From assembly GCF_002939385.1 (NCBI RefSeq), contig NZ_MULI01000001.1, forward strand, positions 186,001-250,000: a stretch of 64,000 nucleotides of DNA. The letters run 5' to 3'. Under the pieces are notes generated by a model. It was not told where the DNA came from. It was given only the letters and a program-made list of their open reading frames with translations, and searched no databases. Of this stretch, positions 33,733 to 42,159 are shown one piece after another. The translations under genes and the position numbers were made by a program. Each line of letters begins with the position of its first letter. The stretch's first letter is position 1. Source of the stretch: Streptomyces sp. MH60 (lineage in GTDB: Bacteria; Actinomycetota; Actinomycetes; Streptomycetales; Streptomycetaceae).

Positions 33733-35196
33733 TCAGCGGTTGTCGGCGGCCAGGGCCTCGATCGCCTTGCGGACACCTTCGCCGTAGGCCGGGTCGGCCT
33801 TGGTGCAGTTGGCGATGTGCCGCGCGACGGTCTGCTCGGAGGCGCCGTCGATGGCGCGCGCCGTGTTCTCGAAGAGGACCTGCTGCTGCTCCGGGCTCAT
33901 CTGCCGGAACAGGTTGCCGGGCTGCTCGAAGTAGTTGTCGTCGTCCTCACGGTAGTTGAACCGGTCGGCGACGGCACCCACGGCCTGGCTCGGCTCGCGG
34001 TAGGCCGGCTGCTCCTGCCAGCGCCCGTAGGAGTTGGGCTCGATGCCCGGGGTGGCTCCCTGGTTGCCGTCGACGCGCATGCCGCCGTCGCGGTGGTAGG
34101 AGTTCACCGGGTTCTTCGGGGCGTTGACCGGGATCTGGTGGTGGTTGACACCGAGGCGGTAGCGCTGGGCGTCGCCGTAGGAGAAGAGCCGGCCCTGCAG
34201 CATCCGGTCGGGGGAGAAGCTGATGCCCGGAACCACGTTGGCCGGGCTGAAGGCGGCCTGCTCGACGTCCGCGAAGTAGTTGTCGGGGTTGCGGTTGAGC
34301 TCCCACTCGCCGACCTCGATCAGCGGGTAGTCCTTCTTCGACCAGACCTTGGTGAGGTCGAAGGGGTGGAAGCGGTAGTTCTCGGCGTCGGCCTCCGGCA
34401 TGACCTGGATGAACAGCTTCCACTTCGGGAAGTCGCCGTTCTCGATCGCGTCGAAGAGGTCGCGCTGGTGGGACTCGCGGTCCTTGCCGACCAGGGCCTC
34501 GGCCTCGGCGTCGGTCAGGTTCTTGATGCCCTGCTGGGTGCGGTGGTGGAACTTGACCCAGAACCGCTCGCCCTCGGCGTTGACGAAGCTGTAGGTGTGC
34601 GAGCCGAACCCGTGCATGTGCCGGTAGGAGGCCGGGATGCCGCGGTCCGACATCACGATCGTGACCTGGTGCAGGGCCTCGGGGAGGTTGGTCCAGAAGT
34701 CCCAGTTGTTCTCCGCGTTGCGGAGGTTGGTGCGCGGGTCGCGCTTCACCGCGTGGTTGAGGTCCGGGAACTTCAGCGGGTCACGGAAGAAGAAGACCGG
34801 GGTGTTGTTGCCGACCAGGTCCCAGTTGCCCTCCTCCGTGTAGAACTTCACGGCGAAGCCGCGGATGTCGCGCTCGGCGTCGGCGGCGCCGCGCTCACCG
34901 GCGACCGTGGAGAACCGGGTGAACAGCGGGGTCTTCTTGCCGATCTCCGAGAAGATCTTGGCACTCGTGTACCGCGTGATGTCGTGGGTCACCGTGAAGG
35001 TGCCGAACGCGCCCGAGCCCTTGGCGTGCATCCGGCGCTCCGGGATCACCTCCCGGTCGAAGTGGGCGAGCTTCTCCAGGAACCACACATCCTGCAAGAG
35101 CATCGGACCGCGCGGGCCGGACGTCAGCGAGTTCTGGTTGTCGGGAACCGGTGCACCGGCAACCGTGGTCAGCGGCTTCTGGTTGTTCTCAGGCAA
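33733..35196 (-). CDS. katA: Monofunctional haem catalase
   Basis: A 487-residue small-subunit catalase that converts hydrogen peroxide to water and oxygen in the cytoplasm. The distal site is [20 protein letters not shown] (catalytic His), with the conserved Asn in [10 protein letters not shown], and the haem-ligand Tyr is in [14 protein letters not shown]. Length and lack of a C-terminal flavodoxin-like domain fit the clade-3 catalases that use NADPH. The start is TTG 35196: GAGGAG lies 6 bases upstream and the product then begins [14 protein letters not shown], the usual N-terminus; there is no ATG or GTG nearby. It diverges from the Fur-family gene that probably represses it. Confidence 0.95.
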   Translation of the reverse strand: MPENNQKPLTTVAGAPVPDNQNSLTSGPRGPMLLQDVWFLEKLAHFDREVIPERRMHAKGSGAFGTFTVTHDITRYTSAKIFSEIGKKTPLFTRFSTVAGERGAADAERDIRGFAVKFYTEEGNWDLVGNNTPVFFFRDPLKFPDLNHAVKRDPRTNLRNAENNWDFWTNLPEALHQVTIVMSDRGIPASYRHMHGFGSHTYSFVNAEGERFWVKFHHRTQQGIKNLTDAEAEALVGKDRESHQRDLFDAIENGDFPKWKLFIQVMPEADAENYRFHPFDLTKVWSKKDYPLIEVGEWELNRNPDNYFADVEQAAFSPANVVPGISFSPDRMLQGRLFSYGDAQRYRLGVNHHQIPVNAPKNPVNSYHRDGGMRVDGNQGATPGIEPNSYGRWQEQPAYREPSQAVGAVADRFNYREDDDNYFEQPGNLFRQMSPEQQQVLFENTARAIDGASEQTVARHIANCTKADPAYGEGVRKAIEALAADNR

Positions 35197-35230
35197 GGCT
35201 TGCTCCTCGGTGTGGTTCTTCGCGGACCCC

Positions 35231-35258
35231 ACCCTACCTTGGACAGGATCTAAGGCAA
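35231..35258 (-). promoter_or_regulatory. Catalase promoter with overlapping dyad
   Basis: On the minus strand a TTGCCT -35 box (35253-35258) is separated by 16 bases from TAGGGT (35231-35236), giving a leader of about 28 bases to the TTG start. An imperfect dyad with CCTT/AAGG ends (35237-35255) fills the spacer, where a Fur/PerR-family repressor would block polymerase. The sequence shows the boxes; the repressor assignment is inference. Confidence 0.55.
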
Positions 35259-35284
35259 GGTGCCATCTAGAGCCATATCCGCTC

Positions 35285-35312
35285 TTGAGTTGAAGCGGAA
35301 CCCTGCTAGGGT
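35285..35312 (+). promoter_or_regulatory. catR promoter giving a probable leaderless mRNA
   Basis: TTGAGT (35285-35290), a 16-base spacer and TAGGGT (35307-35312). The -10 box ends 7 bases before ATG 35320, so transcription would begin at or next to the start codon. The same -10 sequence is used by the divergent catalase promoter. Confidence 0.6.
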
Positions 35313-35319
35313 GCTGCGC

Positions 35320-35733
35320 ATGAGTGATCTCCTGGGGCGGCTTCGCGAGCGCGGCTGGCGGCTGACCGCGCAGCGACGCGTGGTCGCCGAGGTCCTCGAC
35401 GGAGACCACGTGCACCTGACCGCCGACGAGGTGCACGCCCGCGCGGCGGAGCGACTGCCCGAGATCTCCCGCGCGACGGTGTACAACACCCTGCGTGAAC
35501 TGGTGCACCGCGGCGAGGTCCTCGAGGTGTCGACCGACGGCCGCGCCAAGCGCTACGACCCCAACGCGCATCGCCCCCATCACCACCTGCTCTGCGCGCG
35601 CTGCGGCTCGATCCGCGACGTGCACCCGACGGGCGACCCGCTCTCGGACCTCCCGGCCTCCGAGTCCTTCGGCTTCACCGTCTCCGAGGTCGAAGTGACC
35701 TACCGCGGCATCTGCCCGGACTGCGCCGCCTGA
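35320..35733 (+). CDS. catR: Fur-family peroxide-responsive repressor
   Basis: A 137-residue Fur/PerR-type protein. The winged helix spans about 10-80 ([37 protein letters not shown]); the metal region has [13 protein letters not shown] and a C-terminal CPDC, forming the four-Cys structural zinc site and the His-rich regulatory site. Streptomyces CatR represses the adjacent catalase gene and itself until oxidised by peroxide, and the divergent arrangement here is the same. ATG 35320 sits 7 bases after a -10 box, so the message is probably leaderless. Confidence 0.9.
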   Translation: MSDLLGRLRERGWRLTAQRRVVAEVLDGDHVHLTADEVHARAAERLPEISRATVYNTLRELVHRGEVLEVSTDGRAKRYDPNAHRPHHHLLCARCGSIRDVHPTGDPLSDLPASESFGFTVSEVEVTYRGICPDCAA

Positions 35734-35796
35734 CGCCGTCGGCGACCCGGTCCTCCCTCATCCCTTCGGGGCGTTCAAAGCGCAGTCCTCCGCGCG

Positions 35797-35822
35797 TACC
35801 GACACAGTGGTTCCTGAACCAC
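35797..35822 (+). promoter_or_regulatory. Operator-like dyad upstream of the NmrA-type gene
   Basis: A perfect inverted repeat, GTGGTTC then CT then GAACCAC, at 35807-35822. A weak promoter (TTCAAA at 35774-35779, 17-base spacer, TACCGA at 35797-35802) would start transcription within it. The dyad is 28 bases upstream of the GTG start. A TetR- or similar regulator is likely; the decayed TetR gene at 37.2-37.4 kb could have been its partner. Confidence 0.5.
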
Positions 35823-35850
35823 ACGGACCCGGAAGGAAGCGAGGCGCGCC

Positions 35851-36579
35851 GTGGAGATCGCGGTCATCGGCGGTACGGGACTCATCGGCTCGCAGGTCGT
35901 CGAGAAGCTGAACGCGGCCGGACACCAGGCGGTGCCCCACTCGCTGTCCACCGGAGTGGACGTCGTCGGCGGCGGGGGAGTGGACCGGGCGGTCGAGGGG
36001 GCCGACGTCGTGGTCAACCTGACGAACTCGCCGACCTTCGACGACGCCTCGCCCGCCTTCTTCCGGACCTCGATGGACCACCTCCTGGCCGCGGCGCAGC
36101 GGGCCGGAACGGGCCACTTCGTGATTCTCTCGATCGTCGGCGTCGACCGGGTGCCGAAGCTGGACTACTACCGCGCCAAACTCCTCCAGGAGGAACTGCT
36201 CCGGGACGGCCCCGTGCCGTACTCGATCGTGCGCGCCACCCAGTTCATGGAGTTCATGGAGGCCGTCCTGTCCTGGACCGCGGACGGCGATTCCGTCCGG
36301 CTGCCCGCCACGCCGATCCAGCCGATCGCCGCGAAGGACGTGGCCGCCGCGGTGGCGGAAGTCGCCGTGGGCGCCCCGTTGAACGGCATCCGCGACATCG
36401 GCGGACCGGAGGTGTTCCCGCTCGACGACCTGGGCCGCCTGACCCTCGCCCGCAAGGGCGACGGGCGTACGGTCGTCACCGATCCGGCCGCCGGCATGTT
36501 CGCGGCGGTCGAGGGAGACGTCCTCACCGACATGGACGCCCATCTGGCCCCCACCCGATACACCGACTGGCTGTCCTGA
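35851..36579 (+). CDS. NmrA-like NAD(P)-binding SDR protein
   Basis: A 242-residue atypical SDR. The N-terminal dinucleotide motif is VIGGTGLIGSQVV (residues 5-17); VNLTNSPTF, FVILSIVGVDRV and LDYYRAKLLQEELL follow the NmrA/quinone-oxidoreductase-like pattern, with Tyr and Lys four residues apart in DYYRAK. Such proteins reduce quinones or sense redox state by binding NAD(P); the substrate cannot be named. GTG 35851 is preceded by GGAAGGA. The stop abuts the ATG of the next gene with no gap. Confidence 0.8.
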   Translation: MEIAVIGGTGLIGSQVVEKLNAAGHQAVPHSLSTGVDVVGGGGVDRAVEGADVVVNLTNSPTFDDASPAFFRTSMDHLLAAAQRAGTGHFVILSIVGVDRVPKLDYYRAKLLQEELLRDGPVPYSIVRATQFMEFMEAVLSWTADGDSVRLPATPIQPIAAKDVAAAVAEVAVGAPLNGIRDIGGPEVFPLDDLGRLTLARKGDGRTVVTDPAAGMFAAVEGDVLTDMDAHLAPTRYTDWLS

Positions 36580-37113
36580 ATGGCCGAGCGCGCCGGCCAC
36601 GGCCCCGCCGAGGACGATGCGCCGAGGGGAATCCTGCGGCGCCGGCCGGAGGGGTGGCTGTTCAAGGGAATCTACGGCCTGGTACTGGCCAGCGCGCTGG
36701 TGGCCGCGCTGGACGTTCCGGGTGAGGAGGCCAATCCCGGCCAGGACGCGCTGTGGGTCCTGCTCACGGCGCTGACGTCGGGCGCCGCCCACGGGTACGC
36801 GCACGTCATCGCCCAGCGCGCGTCCGGTGGCGGGAGGGCCGGACCGGGCAGGGTGCGCGCGGTGATCGCCGAGTGGCCGCTGGCCGCCGCCGTGCTGCCG
36901 ACCGTGGCGATGCTGCTCGCCGCGGCGGCCGGGTGGTGGGCGGAGGACACGGCCGCCGACACGGCCCTGGTGCTGAACACCGTCCTGCTCTTCGCCCTCG
37001 GCACCTCCGCGGCCCGCACCGCCGGGCTCGGCCGGCTGTCCTCGTGCCGCGCGGGGTTCCTGGACATGCTGATCGGCCTGGTGATCATCGCCGCGGATGC
37101 GCTGATCGAGTAG
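36580..37113 (+). CDS. Integral membrane protein of unknown function
   Basis: A 177-residue protein with about five hydrophobic helices (YGLVLASALVAAL, LWVLLTALTSGAAHGYAHVIA, LAAAVLPTVAMLLAAAAGWW, LNTVLLFALGTSAAR, FLDMLIGLVIIAADALI). The charged N-terminus (residues 1-27) is cytoplasmic. I recognise no family. The small loop HGYAHVIAQRASGG between helices 2 and 3 is the only polar feature with His. It begins immediately at the stop of the NmrA-type gene and is translationally coupled, so it probably works with it. Confidence 0.75.
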   Translation: MAERAGHGPAEDDAPRGILRRRPEGWLFKGIYGLVLASALVAALDVPGEEANPGQDALWVLLTALTSGAAHGYAHVIAQRASGGGRAGPGRVRAVIAEWPLAAAVLPTVAMLLAAAAGWWAEDTAADTALVLNTVLLFALGTSAARTAGLGRLSSCRAGFLDMLIGLVIIAADALIE

Positions 37114-37191
37114 CGGGGTGTGCTCCCTCCCCGTACGGCGGCAGGGCCGTCGGCCGCGTGGACACGCCGGTGCGGACCGCGGCCGACCGTC

Positions 37192-37398
37192 GGCGTGCTG
37201 ACCCGCGACGACGTTCCACCGCGGGAGCGGATCCTCGCGCTGTTCGAGCTGCCCGCGCCCGACGGGACACCGGTGCGCGGCTGCCCGTTCATCGACGCCG
37301 CGGCCGAGTTCCCCGACCCGGACAGCACGGCCCACTCCTACGCCCGCGAACAGAAACTCCGGACCCTCCTCGCGTACGCCCTGCCCGACGGGGCCTGA
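37192..37398 (+). pseudogene. TetR-family regulator remnant (C-terminal part only)
   Basis: About 65 codons read PPRERILALFELPAPDGTPVRGCPFIDAAAEFPDPDS, which is the conserved middle of the TetR ligand-binding domain (RGCPF-x-NAAAEFPDP pattern). The DNA-binding N-terminus and the last helices are missing; upstream of 37192 the frame is not protein-like. It ends with an in-frame stop 12 bases from the convergent XRE gene. Probably a relic, possibly of the regulator of the upstream NmrA-type operon. Confidence 0.65.
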
Positions 37399-37410
37399 CG
37401 CCCCGCGCCG

Positions 37411-38004
37411 TCACTCGCCCGTGTCCCGGGTGCCGAGGTCGCCGCCCTCGCGCTGGTGGCCGCGGCGGGCGTCGCGGTCGAAGATGCCCAGGATCTCGCA
37501 GGGTCCGCCCGCGGTGCCGATCGCGTGCGGCAGCATCGTGGGGAACTCGGCGGCCTGGTGGGTCTCCACGCGGAAACGGCGGTGCCCGAGCATGAGGACC
37601 GCGGTGCCGGACAGGACCACGAGCCATTCGCGGCCCGGGTGGGCGCGCATACGCGCCGGATTCTCGGGCGGCGGCTGGGTCATGCGCTGACGCACCACGG
37701 TCATGCCGGGATCGCCCTTCACCGGCCAGCGCATCAGACCGTGGGCGCTGTCGATCATCGGACTGGTGATGACGTCGTCGTCGGCGGTCTCCACGAGCTG
37801 GTCCAGCGTGGTGTCCAGGGCGCGGGCGAGGATGACCAGCTGGTCCAGGGCGAGGCGGCGCCGGCCGTTCTCGATACGGCTCAGCGAGGACTGGCTGAGG
37901 TTGGCGCGCCCGGCCAGCTCCTCCAGGGACCAGCCCTGTGCGACCCGCAGGGCGCGGATGCGTTTGCGCACGAGGCTGTCCAGATCTCCGTCTTCTTGCG
38001 TCAT
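37411..38004 (-). CDS. XRE-family regulator with cupin sensor domain
   Basis: A 197-residue protein. Residues about 10-65 form a helix-turn-helix (IRALRVAQGWSLEELAGRANLSQSSLSRIENGRRRLALDQL), followed by a cupin domain (about 100-180: RMRAHPGREWLVVLSGTAVLMLGHRRFRVETHQAAEFPTMLPHAI). Relatives often bind a small molecule in the cupin and control a nearby transporter or catabolic gene. It diverges from an MFS exporter across 115 bases and is its likely regulator. ATG 38004 is preferred; an in-frame TTG two codons upstream exists. Confidence 0.85.
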   Translation of the reverse strand: MTQEDGDLDSLVRKRIRALRVAQGWSLEELAGRANLSQSSLSRIENGRRRLALDQLVILARALDTTLDQLVETADDDVITSPMIDSAHGLMRWPVKGDPGMTVVRQRMTQPPPENPARMRAHPGREWLVVLSGTAVLMLGHRRFRVETHQAAEFPTMLPHAIGTAGGPCEILGIFDRDARRGHQREGGDLGTRDTGE

Positions 38005-38119
38005 GAGCAATATCGTATGCCTTCAGCGCAAAGCGGGCTTAGCTTCGGACGCAGTCGAGCCGCCTCCCCGACACCCTCCACGCCCCGTCGGGCGGCGGCC
38101 TGCCCTGCGAAAGGAAGCC

Positions 38120-39712
38120 ATGAGCACCAGCCCACCCGTACGGGCCTTCGAAGCCGGCGGCGGGAACACCCCCGACGCGCGTCAGCTCCGCACGATCCTG
38201 ATCGCCGTGTCGGTCGCCCTGATGGCCGTCATCGCCTCGGTGTCCGGTCTGAACGTCGCGCAGACCCACATGGCCGTCGAGTTCGGCGCCTCCCAGAACA
38301 CGGTCCTGTGGATCATCAACATCTACACGCTCGCCCTGGCCGCGCTGCTGCTCCCGCTCGGCGCCGTCGGCGACCGGCTGGGCCGCAGGCCCGTGCTCGT
38401 CGCTGGGCTGGGGGTCTTCGGTGGCGCGAGCGTCCTCGCGGGACTGGCCCCCTCGGCCGAGGTCATGCTCGCCGCCCGCGTGGCCGGCGGTGCCGGCGCC
38501 GCGATGATCATGCCCGTCACCCTCGCCGTCATCACCTCCACCTTCCCCGAGGAGCAGCGCGGCAAGGCGATCGGCGTGTGGACGGGGGTCGCCGGAGGCG
38601 GCGGCATCCTGGGCATGTTCCTCTCCGCCCTCCTCGTCGACGTCGCCGACTGGCGTCTGCTGTTCGTCCTCCCGGTGGTCCTGGTCGTGGTGGCCCTGGC
38701 CATGGTCCTGAGGTCGGTCCCCAACTCCCGCGAGACCCCGGCCCACCGGTTCGACACGGCCGGAGCGCTGATCTCCACCGTCGCCGTGACCGGCCTCATC
38801 TTCGTCCTCCAGGAAGGCCCCGAACGCGGCTGGAGCGCCCCGGTGACGCTGACCGGCCTCGCCGTCGGCATCCTCGCCGCCGTGGGCTTCGTCGCCTGGG
38901 AACTGCGCCGCCGCGACGCCTCACTGCTGGACGTGCGCCTGTTCCGCGAGCGCGGCCTGGCAGGCGGGTCGATTACGCTCCTGGTGGTCTTCGGCGTCCA
39001 GGCCGGCATCGCCGTGGTGCTCTTCCCGTACTTCCAGGCCGTGCTCGGCTGGTCCGGCCTGCTCTCCACGGTGGCGCTGATGCCCATGGCCGTCACGATG
39101 ATGGCGGCCTCCGGCCTGGCCCCCGGGCTCGCCGCACGCGTCGGCTCCCGCGCGACCATGGCCGCGGGCATCGCCCTGGCCGGCGTCGGCCTCGCGCTCA
39201 TGGCTCTCTTCGTCTCCGTGGACGACGGATACCTGACCGTCCTGCCCGGCATGCTGGCCATGGGCACCGGCATGGGTTTGTCGATGACCCCGTCCACGGA
39301 GGCCATCACCGGCTCGCTGCCCCGCGCGAAGCAGGGCGTCGCGTCCGCACTCAACGACGTCACCCGCGAGTTCGGCACCGCGCTCGGCGTCGCCCTGCTC
39401 GGGGCGTTGCTGGCCAGCGGCTACCGCGGTGCCATCGACGGACGGCTGGACGGCATTCCCCAGGGGCCGGCGGACGACGCCCGGGAGGGCGTGGCCAACG
39501 CCGTCGAGGCCGCGGGGGGCGCCGGCCCGCACGGCCCGGACCTGCTGCACGCCGCCCAGCAGTCCTTCGTCGACGGCTGGCAGCAGGCCATGTGGGCAGG
39601 CGTCGCCGTCATGGGCGTCCTGTTCGTCTACGTCGCGTTCCGCGGGCCGGGAAGAACGGCCCCCGTGGACACGGACGAACCGGAGGCCGCCGAGGCCCTC
39701 ACCGCCCCGTGA
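38120..39712 (+). CDS. MFS multidrug-type exporter (DHA2 family, 14 helices)
   Basis: A 530-residue transporter. Motif A of the family is GDRLGRRPVLVAG, and the antiporter motif C region is GVAGGGGILGMFLSALLVD. Fourteen hydrophobic helices are apparent, and the long polar loop between the last two (around 460-490) is typical of DHA2. These proton-coupled pumps export drugs or metabolites; the substrate is unknown. ATG 38120 is preceded by AAAGGAAG. An upstream extension of the open frame has no protein-like composition. Expression is probably controlled by the divergent XRE-cupin protein. Confidence 0.9.
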   Translation: MSTSPPVRAFEAGGGNTPDARQLRTILIAVSVALMAVIASVSGLNVAQTHMAVEFGASQNTVLWIINIYTLALAALLLPLGAVGDRLGRRPVLVAGLGVFGGASVLAGLAPSAEVMLAARVAGGAGAAMIMPVTLAVITSTFPEEQRGKAIGVWTGVAGGGGILGMFLSALLVDVADWRLLFVLPVVLVVVALAMVLRSVPNSRETPAHRFDTAGALISTVAVTGLIFVLQEGPERGWSAPVTLTGLAVGILAAVGFVAWELRRRDASLLDVRLFRERGLAGGSITLLVVFGVQAGIAVVLFPYFQAVLGWSGLLSTVALMPMAVTMMAASGLAPGLAARVGSRATMAAGIALAGVGLALMALFVSVDDGYLTVLPGMLAMGTGMGLSMTPSTEAITGSLPRAKQGVASALNDVTREFGTALGVALLGALLASGYRGAIDGRLDGIPQGPADDAREGVANAVEAAGGAGPHGPDLLHAAQQSFVDGWQQAMWAGVAVMGVLFVYVAFRGPGRTAPVDTDEPEAAEALTAP

Positions 39713-39724
39713 CGGAAGGCGGGC

Positions 39725-40153
39725 TCAGTCCTCGATCCAGCCGTGGCCCTCGCTGAACTTCAGCAGCGCGCCGCGGATGGTGAGGATCTGCTCCGCGGTC
39801 AGCTGCGGACTCGCGGTCAGCAGGAGTTCCGTCACGTCACGCCGGTACTCGTCGGAACTCAGCACATCGCACAGCGGCTGGCCGTTCTCGTCGGACATCA
39901 CGGCCCTGGGCGCGGCCTCTTGGTGGCGACGCGCAGGCTTGTGCCGCTCCCCCTCGGGGAGCCGGATGCCCGAGGCCTTGAGCCCCCGCTCACCGCTCTC
40001 CACCTCGAACTCCACGACCAGACCGGCACGCACGTACTCCTCGGGGATGAGCAGATCGTTCACGTGCAGGAAGATGTCCTCGCCGCCGTCCTCCGGCGCG
40101 ATGAACCCATAGCCCCGCGTACTGTCGAAACGCACCACACGACCCGCGACCAC
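39725..40153 (-). CDS. Cold-shock-domain protein with helical C-terminal extension
   Basis: A 142-residue protein, twice the length of CspA. Residues 1-65 form a cold-shock OB fold with RNP1-like GYGFIAP and RNP2-like DIFLHV, which bind single-stranded nucleic acid. After a basic linker (EGERHKPARRHQE) comes an alpha-helical module of about 55 residues (SDEYRRDVTELLLTASPQLTAEQILTIRGALLKFSEGHGWIE) that I do not recognise outside actinobacterial CSD proteins. GTG 40153 is chosen since GGTGGGGGG precedes it. A stable hairpin sits just upstream in the leader. It converges with the MFS gene, 12 bases apart. Confidence 0.82.
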   Translation of the reverse strand: MVAGRVVRFDSTRGYGFIAPEDGGEDIFLHVNDLLIPEEYVRAGLVVEFEVESGERGLKASGIRLPEGERHKPARRHQEAAPRAVMSDENGQPLCDVLSSDEYRRDVTELLLTASPQLTAEQILTIRGALLKFSEGHGWIED

Positions 40154-40174
40154 GTGCCCCCCACCTCTGAGAAT

Positions 40175-40209
40175 CACACGGTTCCGGGGCCCTTCCCCGG
40201 AGCCGTGTG
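40175..40209 (-). promoter_or_regulatory. Leader hairpin of the cold-shock gene
   Basis: A 15-bp stem (CACACGGTTCCGGGG with CCCCGGAGCCGTGTG, one G-T pair) around a 5-base loop, ending 21 bases upstream of the GTG start and 7 bases upstream of the ribosome site. It may be an RNA switch for temperature, in line with structured leaders of other cold-shock genes, or merely a terminator of upstream transcription. Confidence 0.5.
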
Positions 40210-40355
40210 CATGCTATCCGGTGTGATCCGGCCAGGTTCCCGGTGCACGTGGCCGACGTACGGCGCGGTCGCCCCGCCCGGCATGTCGCGGCCCGTGCCG
40301 CCGGGGCGGTCGGCGAGGATTCCGTCCGGGGCCCCGACGAGGCGAGGAGAGGACC

Positions 40356-41051
40356 ACGGAGGGCAATCGGTGCCGGGATCTCCCGCCGGGGTCGGGGCAG
40401 CACGCGGACGCGTGGACCGCGCGGCTGCTGACCTTCTCCGCGGGCGCCGTCAACGCCTGGGGTTTCCTCTCCCTCGGCGGCGTCTTCACCAGCGTGGTCA
40501 CCGCCAACTCGGCGTTGACCGGGGTCGGTCTGGGCGGCGCGGACTTGAGGATCGGCGCGCTGGCCGCCGTCGCGGTGCTCTGCTACGTCCTCGGCGCGGC
40601 GGGGGCCGCCTGGGTGACCGGCCGCGCCCAACGGGGCGGCCGCCTGCACCCATCCGGCTTCCTGCTGCTCGAACTCCTCCTGCTGTGGGCCGTGGTGGGG
40701 TGGTGGCTCGCCGTGCACGGGGACCCGTCGGGCGCGGAGCGCACGGCGATGCTGGGCACGGTGGCGGCCGCGATGGGCTGCCAGAACGCCGGTGTGCGCG
40801 TCGCGATGGGCGCGCAGGTGCCGACCGCGTACCTGACGGGCCTGCTGACCGGAGCCGTCGCCGAGGCGGTGACGGCCCGGCGGATCCAGTGGCCCGCCCT
40901 GGTCACGACGGCGCTGCTGATCCTGGGCGCGGCCGCCGCCACGCTGCTGGAGCGTCTGCTGCCCGGCGCCACCCCGCTGCTCCCCGCGCTGCTGGTGACG
41001 GCGGCATGGCTGAACACGCACGCGCGGACGGGGACCCGGCCCAAGCCGTGA
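40356..41051 (+). CDS. YoaK-family (DUF1275) membrane protein without a standard start codon
   Basis: The frame encodes a DUF1275 protein: LLTFSAGAVNAWGFLSLGGVFTSVVTANSALTGVGLGGADL, then helices with GAAGAAWVTGRAQRG, GTVAAAMGCQNAGVRVAMGAQVPTAYLTGLLT. It has about six transmembrane segments; function unknown. The conserved first helix lies upstream of the first ATG/GTG/TTG in this frame (GTG 40494), and back to the in-frame stop at 40224 there is none. An ACG at 40356 stands 3 bases after GAGGAGAGG, exactly where ATG would be expected; I take it as start or as the mutated start. Starting at 40494 would delete helix 1. Confidence 0.6.
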   Translation, partial: TEGNRCRDLPPGSGQHADAWTARLLTFSAGAVNAWGFLSLGGVFTSVVTANSALTGVGLGGADLRIGALAAVAVLCYVLGAAGAAWVTGRAQRGGRLHPSGFLLLELLLLWAVVGWWLAVHGDPSGAERTAMLGTVAAAMGCQNAGVRVAMGAQVPTAYLTGLLTGAVAEAVTARRIQWPALVTTALLILGAAAATLLERLLPGATPLLPALLVTAAWLNTHARTGTRPKP

Positions 41052-41091
41052 CGCCCGGCGCCCCCGTGTCCGCACGAGCCGCAGCCGGTGG

Positions 41092-42159
41092 TCAGTCCAG
41101 GTGCCCCACCCGGAACGTGGTCGTGTACTCCCGCTCCTCACCGGGGGCGAGGAACGTCATGGACCCGTCCTCCCGGGCCGCGGCCTCGCCCTGAACAGGG
41201 TGCGTGGACGGTTCGAAACCGACCGCGTAGGCGCCCTCGCGCAGGTGCAGCCACTGGAAGAAGGACGGGAACTGGGCCGTGTCGAACTCCAACTCGAAGT
41301 AGACGCCGAGACGTTCGTTGACCAGGCGGGGCCGGGCCAGGCCCGCGGCGTCGGGCTCCAGCGCGTGCTCGTAGACCTGCTCGACGAAGCCCGGCAGCGG
41401 GGCGGGCATCACGCTGGGGGAAACGCCCTGCTCGGCGACGCTGTCGCTGCGCCACAGGGTGCGGTGCGGCGGCAACTCGTAGCGTGCGCCCTCCTCCAGG
41501 AAGGGCCAGCCGATGTTGACGTGGTACAGGTACATGTGCGGCGTCGGGTCGAAGCCGGCGTTGCGCACCCGGTCGGTCAGACGGATCTCGCGGCCGCCGA
41601 GATCGGCCTCGATGCGGCGGGTGAGCCGCAGGTGCTCGCCGAAGATCGCGGCCTGGCGGACCTCGCCCTGCGCCCACAGCACGCAGCGGCCGTCCTGCTC
41701 CCACCGCTCGCCGTACCCGGTGAGCCGGGCCGGAAGATTGGCGACCCGCCCGTGGAGGGCGTGCACGGCCGTGCGCCGCGGCGGATAGCGGTACTGCGAG
41801 GCGTCCACCTCGGCGCCGAAGAGCGTGTGGTCCAGGCCCGCGGTGAGCAGCAGCCCCGAGAAGCTGCGCATCATGGACAGGCCGTCGTCGTCGCGGTACT
41901 CGTGCAGTCCGGGGTGCCTGAAGCCGGTCGCCGAGCGCCAGCCGAAACCCCGGCCCTCGAACTCGGCCCCGCCGAGGTCCATCGCCCGGTCCACGAGCAC
42001 GTCGAACGACAGTCCGGCGCCGGTTTGGAACTCCAGCGTGCGGATGCCGCGCTCGGAGCCGTCGTCCAGGACGACGGACCGCACCCCGCCCGCCGCGCTC
42101 AGGTCGCCCGCGTGCCGGGCGAGGGACTGCCGGTCGTGGGAACGTCCGTACAGCTTCAC
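41092..42159 (-). CDS. DUF4432 / aldose-1-epimerase-like protein
   Basis: A 355-residue protein with the galactose-mutarotase-like beta-sandwich of DUF4432 (DVLVDRAMDLGGAEFEGRGFGWRS, HTLFGAEVDASQYRYPPRRTAVHALHGRVANLPARL, YLYHVNIGWPFLEEGARYELPP). Conserved His residues in ALHGR and MYLYHVNIG, plus late Glu residues, mirror the aldose epimerase site. It is probably an epimerase or binding protein for an aldose. GTG 42159 overlaps the SDR stop (GTGA). Last gene of the five-gene CoA-transferase operon. Confidence 0.8.
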   Translation of the reverse strand: MKLYGRSHDRQSLARHAGDLSAAGGVRSVVLDDGSERGIRTLEFQTGAGLSFDVLVDRAMDLGGAEFEGRGFGWRSATGFRHPGLHEYRDDDGLSMMRSFSGLLLTAGLDHTLFGAEVDASQYRYPPRRTAVHALHGRVANLPARLTGYGERWEQDGRCVLWAQGEVRQAAIFGEHLRLTRRIEADLGGREIRLTDRVRNAGFDPTPHMYLYHVNIGWPFLEEGARYELPPHRTLWRSDSVAEQGVSPSVMPAPLPGFVEQVYEHALEPDAAGLARPRLVNERLGVYFELEFDTAQFPSFFQWLHLREGAYAVGFEPSTHPVQGEAAAREDGSMTFLAPGEEREYTTTFRVGHLD

